NCBI GenBank assembly: GCA_031268145.1
Contig: JAIRXS010000030.1
Location: 1-64,000, forward strand
Origin: Candidatus Endomicrobiellum siamense
Lineage (GTDB): Bacteria; Elusimicrobiota; Endomicrobiia; Endomicrobiales; Endomicrobiaceae
DNA length: 64,000 nucleotides
Reading direction: 5' to 3'
The translations under genes and the position numbers were made by a program. Below, piece after piece: positions 40,066-50,042 of the stretch (the first letter of the stretch is position 1; every line of letters starts with the position of its first letter). The notes beneath the pieces were generated by a model. That model had not been told where the DNA came from. It saw only the letters and a list, made by a program, of their open reading frames with translations, and ran no database searches.

Positions 40066-41772
40066 TTATCTTTTATATATTTTTAATACTTCTTTTACGG
40101 CCTCTTGTGGACTTAAAAATTTAACTGCATTTTTATCATAAGATCTGTGTTTAAATTCCACAGTATTATTTAACAAACCTTTTTCACCCACTACTATTCT
40201 ATAAGGTATCCCTATTAAATCTGCATCTTTAAATTTAAGACCAGCTCTTTCATCTCTATCATCAATTAAAATGTCTAGCCCTTTTGATGATAATGCCTCA
40301 TAAATTTTATCTGTTACTTCTTTTGTTTGCTGATGAGCATAATTTATTGGGACAATAACAACCTCAAAAGGGGCTACATTATCAGGCCAAATTATACCAT
40401 TGTCATCGTGGGATTGCTCTATTGTAGCGGCAAGTATCCTTGTAACACCTATTCCATAACAACCCATAATAATACTGTTTTCTTTACCATCTGCATCTAG
40501 ATATTTAGCATTTAAAGATTTAGAATATTTTGTGCCGAGTTTAAATATATGCCCTATTTCTATCCCTCTAGAAAACTGTAATTCTTCTTTCTGGCATTTT
40601 GGACAAATATCACCTTTTTTTACTTTTCTAATATCTGCTACCAAATCTACATTATAGTCTCTTTTATAATTTACATTTTTAAGATGAGAATCTTTTTTGT
40701 TTGCTCCTGTAACAGCATTAGAAATTTCTGGCACAGATAAGTCCGCTACTATTTTTATATTTTTAAGTCCTACAGGCCCTGCAAATCCTTTTGGAGATTT
40801 CGTTACAGAAATTATAGTCTCTTCATCTGCCAGAACAATTTCGTTTAAGCCAAGTAAACTTTGAAGTTTTATCTCATTTACATCGTAATCACCTCTAATT
40901 AAAACAGCAATTGGAATGTTGTCTGCCAAATAAATCATTGTTTTTATAAACTTCTCGCAAGATAAACCTAAAAATTTTGACACATCGTTTACAGAGCTTA
41001 CATTCGGTGTTAAAATTTCTTGCATGTCAGCAAGTTTTTCTTGAATACAATTTGCAATTATACTTTCTGCTTTTTCGCTATTTGCTCCATAACCGCAATT
41101 ACACCATGTAATCTCTTCCTCACCACTTTCTGCAAGTACCATAAATTCACAAGAAAAATCCCCTCCTATTGCGCCTGAAGCAGCTTCAACAGATCTAAAC
41201 TTAAAACCACATCTATTACAAATATTAAAATATGCATCATACATTTTTTTGTAGTATCCGTCTAAATCTGCTTCGTCCGTATGAAAGGAATATGCATCCT
41301 TCATTAAAAATTCTCTGGAACGCATAACTCCAAAACGAGGGCGAATTTCATCTCTAAATTTAGTTCCAAACTGATATACCATTAGTGGTAACTGTTTATA
41401 AGATTTAATTTCTTTACTAATTAAATCTGTAACCGCTTCTTCTGCAGTTGGAGCAAGACAAAACTCAGATTCTTTTCTATCTTTAAGTCTAAATAATTCC
41501 TTGCCATAAACATTCCATCTGCCTGTTTGAAGCCATAAATCTTTAGGAAATAATAAAGGTAAAATTATTTCCTGCCCGCCAGCATTGTTCATTTCTTCTC
41601 TTATAATATTTTCTACTTTTTTTAAAACTTTAAGACCTAAGGGTAAAAATTCATACAATCCAGATGCTACTTTACGTATCATGCCTGCTCTTATCATTAA
41701 TTTTGCAGAAATTATATCGGCATCTTGAGGTGCCTCTCTTAATGTAGGAATTAACATTTTAGAAAACAACAT
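40066..41772 (-). CDS. proS: Prolyl-tRNA synthetase
   Basis: 568 aa; 'LIRAGMIRKVASGLYEFLPLG', 'RPRFGVMRSREFLMKDAYSFH', 'GCYGIGVTRILAA'. Confidence 0.97.
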   Translation of the reverse strand: MLFSKMLIPTLREAPQDADIISAKLMIRAGMIRKVASGLYEFLPLGLKVLKKVENIIREEMNNAGGQEIILPLLFPKDLWLQTGRWNVYGKELFRLKDRKESEFCLAPTAEEAVTDLISKEIKSYKQLPLMVYQFGTKFRDEIRPRFGVMRSREFLMKDAYSFHTDEADLDGYYKKMYDAYFNICNRCGFKFRSVEAASGAIGGDFSCEFMVLAESGEEEITWCNCGYGANSEKAESIIANCIQEKLADMQEILTPNVSSVNDVSKFLGLSCEKFIKTMIYLADNIPIAVLIRGDYDVNEIKLQSLLGLNEIVLADEETIISVTKSPKGFAGPVGLKNIKIVADLSVPEISNAVTGANKKDSHLKNVNYKRDYNVDLVADIRKVKKGDICPKCQKEELQFSRGIEIGHIFKLGTKYSKSLNAKYLDADGKENSIIMGCYGIGVTRILAATIEQSHDDNGIIWPDNVAPFEVVIVPINYAHQQTKEVTDKIYEALSSKGLDILIDDRDERAGLKFKDADLIGIPYRIVVGEKGLLNNTVEFKHRSYDKNAVKFLSPQEAVKEVLKIYKR

Positions 41773-41792
41773 ATTTATTCCTTTAAGAAAAT

Positions 41793-42257
41793 TTATCTTG
41801 AAATTTTCAATATCTTGAACTTAGCTTTTCCTGCTGGCAAATCCACTTCAACTGTTTCGCCTACTTTATGACCAAGCAATCCTTGTATAAGAGGGGATTG
41901 TACAGATATCTTGCTTGCAGATGGATCTGCTTCTTCTAAGTCCACCACTGAATATTCGTAATTGTCGCCATCTTCATTTTGAATTGTTATTGTAACGCCA
42001 ATAAAAACCTTATCTGGATCTATATTTTGTTCTTCTATAATTTTTGCACTAGCTATTTTAGTGTCAAGTTCCATCATCCGGTGCATAAGATTAATGAGCG
42101 TCTCTTTTGCAGCATGATATTCAGCATTTTCTCTTAAATCCCCATGTTCCCTTGCTCTTGCAATTTCATCTTGAATTAACGGCTTTCTTTTTTGTAATTC
42201 TTGTAACTCTTTAATTAACTTCTCTTTACCTTCTCTTGTTAAATAAATTTCTGCCAT
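41793..42257 (-). CDS. greA: Transcription elongation factor GreA
   Basis: 154 aa; 'ARAREHGDLRENAEYHAAKE' and C-terminal domain. Confidence 0.97.
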   Translation of the reverse strand: MAEIYLTREGKEKLIKELQELQKRKPLIQDEIARAREHGDLRENAEYHAAKETLINLMHRMMELDTKIASAKIIEEQNIDPDKVFIGVTITIQNEDGDNYEYSVVDLEEADPSASKISVQSPLIQGLLGHKVGETVEVDLPAGKAKFKILKISR

Positions 42258-42267
42258 TTTTTACTCC

Positions 42268-43350
42268 TTAAGACACATAAGTCTTCATCATAGAAATAAG
42301 CTTAGAAACCCATTTATCAGGTTTTACTTTCCCTACTATTTCCCCATCTTTAAATAATACACCCATATCTTTACCACCTGCTATGCCAAAATCAGCATCT
42401 TCTGCTTCTCCAGGTCCGTTGACAACACACCCCATCAGAGCAATTTTTATAGGTTTTTTTAATTTCTTTAAATCTTTTATTAAAGCTGCTCTTTTTTCAA
42501 ACTCCTGAACAATGTTTATTAAATCCACTTTACACCTTGCACATGTAGGGCAAGAAATAATCTCTAATCCTGTAGTACGCAAATTCATAGCTTGCAAAAG
42601 AGAATATGCCACTTTAACTTCTTCTACAGGATTTGCCGTAAGAGACACTCTTAAAGTATCTCCTATGTCATCGTTTAACATTATGCCAAGACCCGCACAA
42701 GACTTTATACTACCCCCAAAAAGAGAACCTGCTTCTGTTATTCCTAAATGTAAAGGATAATTTCTTTTTGAAGCAAAAATTTTATAAGCTTGCACTGTGG
42801 TGTCTATATTTGAAGCTTTTAAAGATACAACAATGTCTTCAAAATCTAAATTTTCTAAAATTTTAACATGTTCTATTACGGCATTAGCTAAAGCTTTCGC
42901 TCTAAATGTGTTATCTCTAAACCCATGTACGCCCTTTAACGAACCTGCATTTACACCTATGCGTATAGGTATATGCGCTTTTTTTGCTTCTTTTACAACA
43001 GATTCAACTTTTTCTTTATCGCCAATATTGCCAGGGTTGATCCTTAACTTATCTATCCCTTGTTTTACAGCTTCAAGAGCTATTTTATAATCAAAATGAA
43101 TATCTGCAACTAACGGTATTTTTATATGTTTTTTTATCTTACTTACATTTTTAGCCGCCTCTATGCTTGGCAGAGAAATTCTTACAATTTCACATCCAAC
43201 CTCTTGAAGTTGCCTTATTTGCTTTACTGTAGATTTCCAATCTAATGTATCAGTATTTGTCATAGACTGTACTACAATAGGAGAACCCTCTCCTATTACA
43301 ATACCGCCTATATTTACTTTCTTTGTTTGATTTCTTTTGTAAAACTTCAT
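42268..43350 (-). CDS. ispG: 4-hydroxy-3-methylbut-2-enyl diphosphate synthase
   Basis: 360 aa; 'VQSMTNTDT', 'LRINPGNIG', 'SCPTCARC', 'GCVVNGPGEAEDADFGIAGG'. Confidence 0.97.
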   Translation of the reverse strand: MKFYKRNQTKKVNIGGIVIGEGSPIVVQSMTNTDTLDWKSTVKQIRQLQEVGCEIVRISLPSIEAAKNVSKIKKHIKIPLVADIHFDYKIALEAVKQGIDKLRINPGNIGDKEKVESVVKEAKKAHIPIRIGVNAGSLKGVHGFRDNTFRAKALANAVIEHVKILENLDFEDIVVSLKASNIDTTVQAYKIFASKRNYPLHLGITEAGSLFGGSIKSCAGLGIMLNDDIGDTLRVSLTANPVEEVKVAYSLLQAMNLRTTGLEIISCPTCARCKVDLINIVQEFEKRAALIKDLKKLKKPIKIALMGCVVNGPGEAEDADFGIAGGKDMGVLFKDGEIVGKVKPDKWVSKLISMMKTYVS

Positions 43351-43385
43351 TTTATCTCTTCATTTTACGGCGTATTTTTCAATTG

Positions 43386-44147
43386 CTAGCTTAAAAAATA
43401 ATATTTTAACAATCTAATATAATCCTTTGTACTCTCATATTCTACATTAGATATAAAGCTATAAAAAGTCTCTAAATTACCTTTATTAGCTAACTTTATA
43501 GCATATATATAATCACTCCTTAAAATAGGTGCTATAACAGCAATAGGATACCCAGCTTGCAACAAAGCAAGATTCATAACAAGTCTTGCCGTTCTTCCAT
43601 TGCCGTCAATAAAAGGATGAATAGTGGCAATTGTTTCATGAAGTTTAGCGGCATATTGCACAGGATGTAAAGATTTTTTTAAACTAGGCATTAAGTCAAC
43701 GAATTTTTTCATAAGCTTTGGAACATCTCTATAATTTGGAGGCAAATAATCTGTACCTGAAATAAAAAATTGCTCTGTTCTGTATTTGCCAGCTTTATTT
43801 TCGTCTATCCTAAAATAAAACAATCTATGCAATTTTAAAATATCTTCCTCTGTTATTTCTTTATAAGAAGCAAGTTCCTCTAAAAAAGTGTACGCGTCAC
43901 TATGTCCTAAAGCTTCATTATGTTCCCTAATAGACTTTCCACCAATTGTTAAACCATCTTCTATAATAACTTTCGTTTCAGATTCAGTTAAAGAATTGCC
44001 TTCAATAGCATTGCTGGTATAAACAAAACCTATACGATAATATTCTTGCAATTGGTGTATTAATTTTTTATCAAAAGGACGATATTTATCTATTTCCTTT
44101 TTTAGCTCATCTATTTCTTGGTTTCTATCTTTATAAATATTTAACAT
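43386..44147 (-). CDS. Fic domain protein (putative AMPylase)
   Basis: 253 aa; 'IHPFIDGNGRTARL' Fic motif and 'TSNAIEGNSLTESE' inhibitory-type N-terminal motif. Confidence 0.93.
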   Translation of the reverse strand: MLNIYKDRNQEIDELKKEIDKYRPFDKKLIHQLQEYYRIGFVYTSNAIEGNSLTESETKVIIEDGLTIGGKSIREHNEALGHSDAYTFLEELASYKEITEEDILKLHRLFYFRIDENKAGKYRTEQFFISGTDYLPPNYRDVPKLMKKFVDLMPSLKKSLHPVQYAAKLHETIATIHPFIDGNGRTARLVMNLALLQAGYPIAVIAPILRSDYIYAIKLANKGNLETFYSFISNVEYESTKDYIRLLKYYFLS

Positions 44148-44236
44148 TTTTCACCTATTAATAACTAACAACAAATTTCAATACAGGATGACGAAAAACA
44201 ATAGTAGAGGGAAGATAAATTTTCTCCACAAAAAAA

Positions 44237-45289
44237 CTATTTGCCAAACAATTTATCTATCCCCAATCTTAAAAGATCACTATATGTAGCAAAAATAAAA
44301 ATAGCTAAAATAAAAAACAGTCCTATTGTATTATAAATTTGAACAACTTTTGTACTTATTTGTTTTTTTATTATGCCCTCAACAAAAAACAGAATTATCA
44401 TACCACCATCTACCATAGGTATAGGAAAAAGGTTAAACAGTCCCAGAGCTACAGATATAACGGCAAGTAGTTTTAAGTATTTATCTATGCCAGATTTTGT
44501 AGCGTCTGCCATAACGTTCATAATGCCGATGGGACCAGAAAGTTCTGGTTTTTCCAAAGCAGTTATTTTGTTAAAAAGATACTTCACAGTCTTAACACTT
44601 TGATCTACTGCAGCTTTAGGACCCAAATACACAGATTTTAAAAAATTGACGTCACTATGTACAATATAAGGCGTTATCCCTATCATCCCTGTTCTTGTTA
44701 TAGGATTTTTTGATACAAGTATATTTACATCAAATGAATACGAACCTCTTTCTACCACAAAAAGAGTTTTTTTATCTGCTTTATTTTTAAGATTTTCAGA
44801 CAGATCATTCCAACTACTTACATTTTCACCATCTACTGATATTATTTTATCCCCACTAATAATCCCTGCCTGTGTTGCAGGTCTATCTTTTAGAACATCG
44901 CCAATTTTAGAACTATCAGATACTGTTGATATACCCCAAATATTAAAAATAAAAGTAAACAAAAATATAGCAAACAAATAATTAAAAAATGGTCCCATAA
45001 AAGCTATGAATATCTTTTTATACCATTTTAACGATAAATACTCTCCCGCTTCGCCTTTAGCTTCTTTGGGATTTTCGCCAGCCATTGAAACAAAGCCTCC
45101 TAAAGGAAAAGCTTTAATGGCATATTTTGTTCCAAGATGATTAAATTTTATTATGTCTGGACCAAAACCAAGAGCAAATGCTAATACCCCTACTTTGCAT
45201 ACTTTAGCTGCAATAAAATGCCCTAACTCATGTATAAAAATCAGAAAACCAAAACCTACTAAAATCCCAAGAATTTGAAGAATAATCAT
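44237..45289 (-). CDS. rseP: Site-2 metalloprotease RseP-like with PDZ domain
   Basis: 350 aa; 'IHELGHFIAAK', PDZ 'ATQAGIISGDKIISVDG', 'LFPIPMVDGG'. Confidence 0.95.
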   Translation of the reverse strand: MIILQILGILVGFGFLIFIHELGHFIAAKVCKVGVLAFALGFGPDIIKFNHLGTKYAIKAFPLGGFVSMAGENPKEAKGEAGEYLSLKWYKKIFIAFMGPFFNYLFAIFLFTFIFNIWGISTVSDSSKIGDVLKDRPATQAGIISGDKIISVDGENVSSWNDLSENLKNKADKKTLFVVERGSYSFDVNILVSKNPITRTGMIGITPYIVHSDVNFLKSVYLGPKAAVDQSVKTVKYLFNKITALEKPELSGPIGIMNVMADATKSGIDKYLKLLAVISVALGLFNLFPIPMVDGGMIILFFVEGIIKKQISTKVVQIYNTIGLFFILAIFIFATYSDLLRLGIDKLFGK

Positions 45290-46449
45290 AATATTCCCTT
45301 TTTTATTAAGTTGCTGCTATAATCTCTAGACCAAACGTCTGCTTTAAGAACCGACTCTAGGGATTTATTTTTTATAATTTTATGAGAGAAAATAGTTTTT
45401 TTAACAATTTTTACAATATCTGTAAATCTTATATTACCATTTAAAAATGCAGTTACTGCAACTTCATTTGCTGCATTCATAACCGCAGGCATAGTATACC
45501 CTCTCTTTGCAGAAAAATATGCAAGATTTAAGCACGGAAATTTATTAAAATCAGGTTTATAAAACTCTAATTTTCCAATTTCCCAAAAGTTTAAAGGTTT
45601 TATTTTAGAACAAATTCTTTTAGGGAACGTCAAAGCGTATTGTATTGGAAGCCTCATATCAGGGTTTGAAAGCTGGGCTATCACAGAACCGTCCATATAT
45701 TCTACCATAGAATGCACTATAGATTGAGGATGTATAATAACTTCTACTTTATCTATGGATACACCAAAAAGGACTGATGCTTCTATAGCTTCTAAGCCCT
45801 TGTTCATAAGAGTAGCACTGTCTATAGTAATTTTCTTGCCCATTTTCCAAGTAGGATGATCCAGGGCCTGACTAATGGTTATTTTAGATAAGTCTCCCTC
45901 GTATTTGTAAAAGGGCCCACCTGATGCAGTAAGAAGTATTTTTTTTATCTGAGATTTTTTTCCCAAATTACAACATTGAAGTATAGCTGAATGCTCACTA
46001 TCAACAGGAAGAATTTTAACGCCAAATTTAGAGGCGAGTTTCATTATATAATCACCTGCTGTTACAAGCGTTTCCTTATTTGCAATAGCTATATCTTTTT
46101 TTGCTTTAATAGCAGCTATTGTTGAACTTAAGCCCACTGCGCCAACAACTGCAGCAACTACTAAATTGACACTAGATAATGTCGCAAGTTTTATAATACC
46201 TTCTTCACCACTATAAACTTCAACGTCTATACCATTTTCCCTACACCATTTTTTTACTTTTATAGTATCTAAAGCATTATTTACAGAAACTACTTTTGGT
46301 TTAAATTTTTTTATTTGTTGTTTTAGTAGCTTTGTATTACTGCCAGCAGCAAGCCCTTCTATTTTAATTATTTCTTTCATTGAAGAAATAACATTAAGAG
46401 TCTGAGTCCCTATAGAACCTGTTGAACCTAAAATTGATATTTTTTTCAT
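45286..46449 (-). CDS. dxr: 1-deoxy-D-xylulose 5-phosphate reductoisomerase
   Basis: 387 aa; 'ILGSTGSIGTQTL', 'PVDSEHSAI', 'MNKGLEAIEA'. Confidence 0.97.
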   Translation of the reverse strand: MKKISILGSTGSIGTQTLNVISSMKEIIKIEGLAAGSNTKLLKQQIKKFKPKVVSVNNALDTIKVKKWCRENGIDVEVYSGEEGIIKLATLSSVNLVVAAVVGAVGLSSTIAAIKAKKDIAIANKETLVTAGDYIMKLASKFGVKILPVDSEHSAILQCCNLGKKSQIKKILLTASGGPFYKYEGDLSKITISQALDHPTWKMGKKITIDSATLMNKGLEAIEASVLFGVSIDKVEVIIHPQSIVHSMVEYMDGSVIAQLSNPDMRLPIQYALTFPKRICSKIKPLNFWEIGKLEFYKPDFNKFPCLNLAYFSAKRGYTMPAVMNAANEVAVTAFLNGNIRFTDIVKIVKKTIFSHKIIKNKSLESVLKADVWSRDYSSNLIKKGIL

Positions 46450-47243
46450 TTTAATAATTTTAACACATAATATACAGCAGGGGCAGCAAAAATGTAAGAA
46501 TCAAACCTATCAAAAAAACCGCCATGCCCTGGAATCATTTTACCAGAATCTTTAATATCACCATCTCTTTTTATAAGAGATTCTGCTAGGTCTGAAAATT
46601 GTCCAAAAATAGAAATTACAAAACCTAGTATTATAGAGTCGCACATACTTAAAATACTGCTCATAAAAATTGCTCTACAAATAATGGCCGTCAATATTCC
46701 AAAAGCAAGGCCGGCCACAGCTCCTTCCATTGTTTTTTTGGGGCTTATATGTTTAGCAAGTTTGCGCTTGCCAAACATAGATCCAAAAGCATAAGCTGCT
46801 GTATCTAATACCCAAACTACAATGAAAACAAAAAATATTATTTCCATACCACCATATAAATTACGCAAATATACCATGTGTATTAAACAGAGAGGTATAA
46901 AAAATGCTCCTAAAAATGAAACTGCGATCCTTTCAATACTAGACTTAGGATTTTCTGCCAAAACTTCCTTTACAAAAAACACTATTGCTATCACAATAGC
47001 GGAAAAAGACACTTCATTTATATGGATTTCACTACAAAAATGTAAAAATAAAAAAAACAAAACAGCCATTAACAGCGAAATTTTTATGTAAGGGCGATAC
47101 TTTTTTAGAATATCCAAATATTCATAAACACAAAAAAAGGATATTACAAACATCATTAAATAAAACATAGTACCACCAAAAAATACACATAAAAACATAA
47201 AAGGAATACCTACAATTGCCGTTAATATTCTAGTTAATAACAT
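46446..47243 (-). CDS. cdsA: Phosphatidate cytidylyltransferase
   Basis: 265 aa; 'LAKHISPKKTMEGAVAGL', 'SLIKRDGDIKDSGKMIPGHGGFFDRFDS'. Confidence 0.95.
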   Translation of the reverse strand: MLLTRILTAIVGIPFMFLCVFFGGTMFYLMMFVISFFCVYEYLDILKKYRPYIKISLLMAVLFFLFLHFCSEIHINEVSFSAIVIAIVFFVKEVLAENPKSSIERIAVSFLGAFFIPLCLIHMVYLRNLYGGMEIIFFVFIVVWVLDTAAYAFGSMFGKRKLAKHISPKKTMEGAVAGLAFGILTAIICRAIFMSSILSMCDSIILGFVISIFGQFSDLAESLIKRDGDIKDSGKMIPGHGGFFDRFDSYIFAAPAVYYVLKLLK

Positions 47244-47283
47244 GATGATTCTCCAAATTAAAATATTGCATTAGACAATTGAA

Positions 47284-47982
47284 TTATTTCTTACTGTTTT
47301 CTAACACAATACTGCCAAAGCGTCTTTGTCTCTTTTGGAAATTTTTTATCGCAATTTCCAAATCTTGCGCAGTAAAATCAGGCCAAAGTTTATCTACTAT
47401 ATAAATTTCAGAATATGCAATTTGCCAAAGAAGAAAATTTGATATCCTAAATTCACCTGAAGTTCGAATAAGAAGATCAGGATCTGGCAAACCTGCAGTA
47501 TATAAAAAAGAAGATAAAACTTCTTCGGTAGGCTTTTTTATACCTTGATCTAACATTGCTTCAAAAGCATATAAAATTTCTTGCCTTGCTCCATAATTTA
47601 AAGCTATATTAAGTTTTAAACCTGTATTATCGCAAGTACGTTTGCATGCTTTTTCTATGTCTATTTTTATGTCTTCTGAAAACTTTGACAAATCTCCTAA
47701 TACTTTTATCTTAACGTTTTCCTTAGCTAATTCATCAATTTCTTTAGATAAAAAATATTTAAGTAAAGTCATTAAAGCTTTTATTTCGTTTTCTGGACGT
47801 TTCCAATTTTCTGTTGAAAAAGCGTAGAGGGTCAAAACCTTGATTCCAAGACTATTTGCAGCTTTAACAATCTTTTTTACGGTTTTGACCCCTTGCTTGT
47901 GTCCATAAGCTCTGGGTAAAGATCTTTTTTTCGCCCATCTGCCATTCCCATCCATTATGATAGCCACATGTACGGGTATCAA
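47284..47982 (-). CDS. uppS: Undecaprenyl diphosphate synthase
   Basis: 232 aa; 'HVAIIMDGNGRWAKKR', 'YAFSTENWKRP', 'RTSGEFRISNFLLWQ'. Confidence 0.96.
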   Translation of the reverse strand: MIPVHVAIIMDGNGRWAKKRSLPRAYGHKQGVKTVKKIVKAANSLGIKVLTLYAFSTENWKRPENEIKALMTLLKYFLSKEIDELAKENVKIKVLGDLSKFSEDIKIDIEKACKRTCDNTGLKLNIALNYGARQEILYAFEAMLDQGIKKPTEEVLSSFLYTAGLPDPDLLIRTSGEFRISNFLLWQIAYSEIYIVDKLWPDFTAQDLEIAIKNFQKRQRRFGSIVLENSKK

Positions 47983-47993
47983 AAGAACTTATC

Positions 47994-48167
47994 CTATTTT
48001 TGTGAAATTGCGTTCACCGGGCAAGTAGGCTCACAAGCTCCACAGCTTACACAAACATCTGAATTTATTGCATACTTATTATCTTTAGATTCTATGGCAA
48101 AAACTGGACAGATGCCTACACAAGAACCACATCCTATACATACATTTTCATCAATTTGGTATGCCAT
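47994..48167 (-). CDS. 2x[4Fe-4S] ferredoxin, 57 aa
   Basis: MAYQIDENVCIGCGSCVGICPVFAIESKDNKYAINSDVCVSCGACEPTCPVNAISQK*; two CxxCxxCxxxCP clusters. Below ORF-track cutoff. Confidence 0.93.
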   Translation of the reverse strand: MAYQIDENVCIGCGSCVGICPVFAIESKDNKYAINSDVCVSCGACEPTCPVNAISQK

Positions 48168-48185
48168 TTACAACTCCCCCTATTA

Positions 48186-48746
48186 TTATATTTGCATAAT
48201 TTCTTTTTCTTTGGACGCTATTAATTCATCTATTAATTGTACAAAATTGTCAGTTATCTTCTGAGCTTCATATTCAGACTTTTTTCTATCATCTTCTGTT
48301 ATAACTTTGTCTTTCTCAAGCTTCTTAATATTTTCTAGCAAAGCTCTTCTTTCATTTCTTACAACTACTCTAAAATCTTCCGCTAATCTATTAATAGATT
48401 TTGCTATCTCTTTTCTCCTGTCTTGTGTTAAAGAAGGTACATTAATACGTATAATCTTGCCGTCATTAATAGGAGACATTCCTATATCTGCCTTGAGAAT
48501 AGCTTTTTCTATAGCACCCAGCTGAGAAATATCCCACGGCCTTATTTCTATTGTTTTTGCATCAGGCACGCTGACGCCTGCAATTTGGTTAATAGTCATA
48601 ACAGGACCATAACTTTCAACTTTAATATTCTCTACAACAGAGCTACTAGCTCTGCCTGTTCTTATAGAAGACAATTCAGATTTTAATCTATCTATAGTTT
48701 TTTTCATAACTTCTTGCGATGCCGAAAAAAAACTTTGAACTTGCAT
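48186..48746 (-). CDS. frr: Ribosome recycling factor
   Basis: 186 aa; 'LSSIRTGRASSSVVENIKVESYG', 'IRINVPSLTQDRRKE'. Confidence 0.97.
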   Translation of the reverse strand: MQVQSFFSASQEVMKKTIDRLKSELSSIRTGRASSSVVENIKVESYGPVMTINQIAGVSVPDAKTIEIRPWDISQLGAIEKAILKADIGMSPINDGKIIRINVPSLTQDRRKEIAKSINRLAEDFRVVVRNERRALLENIKKLEKDKVITEDDRKKSEYEAQKITDNFVQLIDELIASKEKEIMQI

Positions 48747-48747
48747 T

Positions 48748-49443
48748 TTAAGCCTCCACTATCGTACCTATTTTTTCACCATTCAAAATTTTTCTTAAAT
48801 TCCCATCTTTATAAAAATCAAAAACAACAATAGAAGTATTTGTTTTTTTACACAAAGAAAACGCTTCGCTATCCATTATTTTTAAATGTTTGTCTAAAGC
48901 TTCTTTAAAAGTTAAAGAAGCATACTTTACCGCATATTTATCTTTTTTTGGATCTGCACTATAAATGCCATCTACTTGTGTAGCCTTTAGCAAAATAGCT
49001 GCTTTTATTTCCGCAGCTCTTAAAGCTGCAGTAGTATCTGTTGTAAAAAAGGGGTTCCCGGTACCACCTGCAAAGACAACCACATATCCATTTTCAATAT
49101 AGTCTATAGCTTGCTCTCTATTAAAATTCTTAACAAAACCACTTACTCCATTTGCAGATAAAATTACAGACTTCACACCTGCCTTCAGTAATACCTCATT
49201 TAAAGCTAATGCATTCATAACTGTAGCAAGCATACCCATCTTATCTGCAGTAACTCTTTCTATAAATTTGCCTGCGCCTCTCCAAATGTTTCCTGCTCCA
49301 ACAACTATAGAAAGTTCTACCCCACTAGATAGTGCAAGTTTTATTTCTTCTACAGTTCTAAAAAGACATTTTTCGTCAATAGAACAATGTTCATTAGAAA
49401 ATGATTCTCCAGAAAGTTTCAAGAGCACTCTTTTTGAGCGCAT
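48748..49443 (-). CDS. pyrH: UMP kinase
   Basis: 231 aa; 'RVLLKLSGESF', 'VVGAGNIWRG', 'FAGGTGNPFFTTDTTAALRAAEI'. Confidence 0.97.
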   Translation of the reverse strand: MRSKRVLLKLSGESFSNEHCSIDEKCLFRTVEEIKLALSSGVELSIVVGAGNIWRGAGKFIERVTADKMGMLATVMNALALNEVLLKAGVKSVILSANGVSGFVKNFNREQAIDYIENGYVVVFAGGTGNPFFTTDTTAALRAAEIKAAILLKATQVDGIYSADPKKDKYAVKYASLTFKEALDKHLKIMDSEAFSLCKKTNTSIVVFDFYKDGNLRKILNGEKIGTIVEA

Positions 49444-49445
49444 GT

Positions 49446-50042
49446 TTATTCTTCCCCAAGTTTAAATCTTGCAAATCTCTTTATTACAATATTTTCACCA
49501 ATCTTTGCTATCGCTTTGGTAACCAATTCTTTAATTGTTTCTTTTCCTGACATATCTCTCATATAAATCTGGTCATATAAACATACTTGGCTATAAAACT
49601 TTTCAATTTTACCCTCAATTATTTTGTCCCAAACTTTTTCAGGTTTACCTTCTTCTTTAAGTTGAGTTTTATAGATTTCCTTTTCTTCTTCAATAATACT
49701 TGCTGGTACCTGCTCTTTAGAAACATAAGTAGGCGAAACTGCAGCAACTTGCATTGCAATTTCTTTAACTAAAACTTGGAAATCTTCTGTTTTTGCTACA
49801 AAGTCTGTTTCACAGTTTACTTCCAATAAAACTCCAAGCGTTCCGTTACCATGTATATACGAATACACTAAACCTTGCTTTGTTGTTCTTCCTGCTTTTT
49901 TAATAGCAGAAGCCATGCCTTTTTCTCTAAGCCATTGACAAGCTTTATCTATATCATTAGAAGATTCTTTAAGCGCATTTCTACAATCCATTATACCTGC
50001 ACCTGTCATTTCTCTTAATTTTGTTATAAGTTCCGTTGACAT
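49446..50042 (-). CDS. tsf: Elongation factor Ts
   Basis: Starts at [24 protein letters not shown] (the ORF-track N-terminal extension overlaps rpsB and is spurious). Confidence 0.96.
   Translation of the reverse strand: MSTELITKLREMTGAGIMDCRNALKESSNDIDKACQWLREKGMASAIKKAGRTTKQGLVYSYIHGNGTLGVLLEVNCETDFVAKTEDFQVLVKEIAMQVAAVSPTYVSKEQVPASIIEEEKEIYKTQLKEEGKPEKVWDKIIEGKIEKFYSQVCLYDQIYMRDMSGKETIKELVTKAIAKIGENIVIKRFARFKLGEE

Noticed and set aside
47968-48264. 98-aa plus-strand ORF
   Set aside because: Antisense to the real 57-aa ferredoxin on the minus strand.
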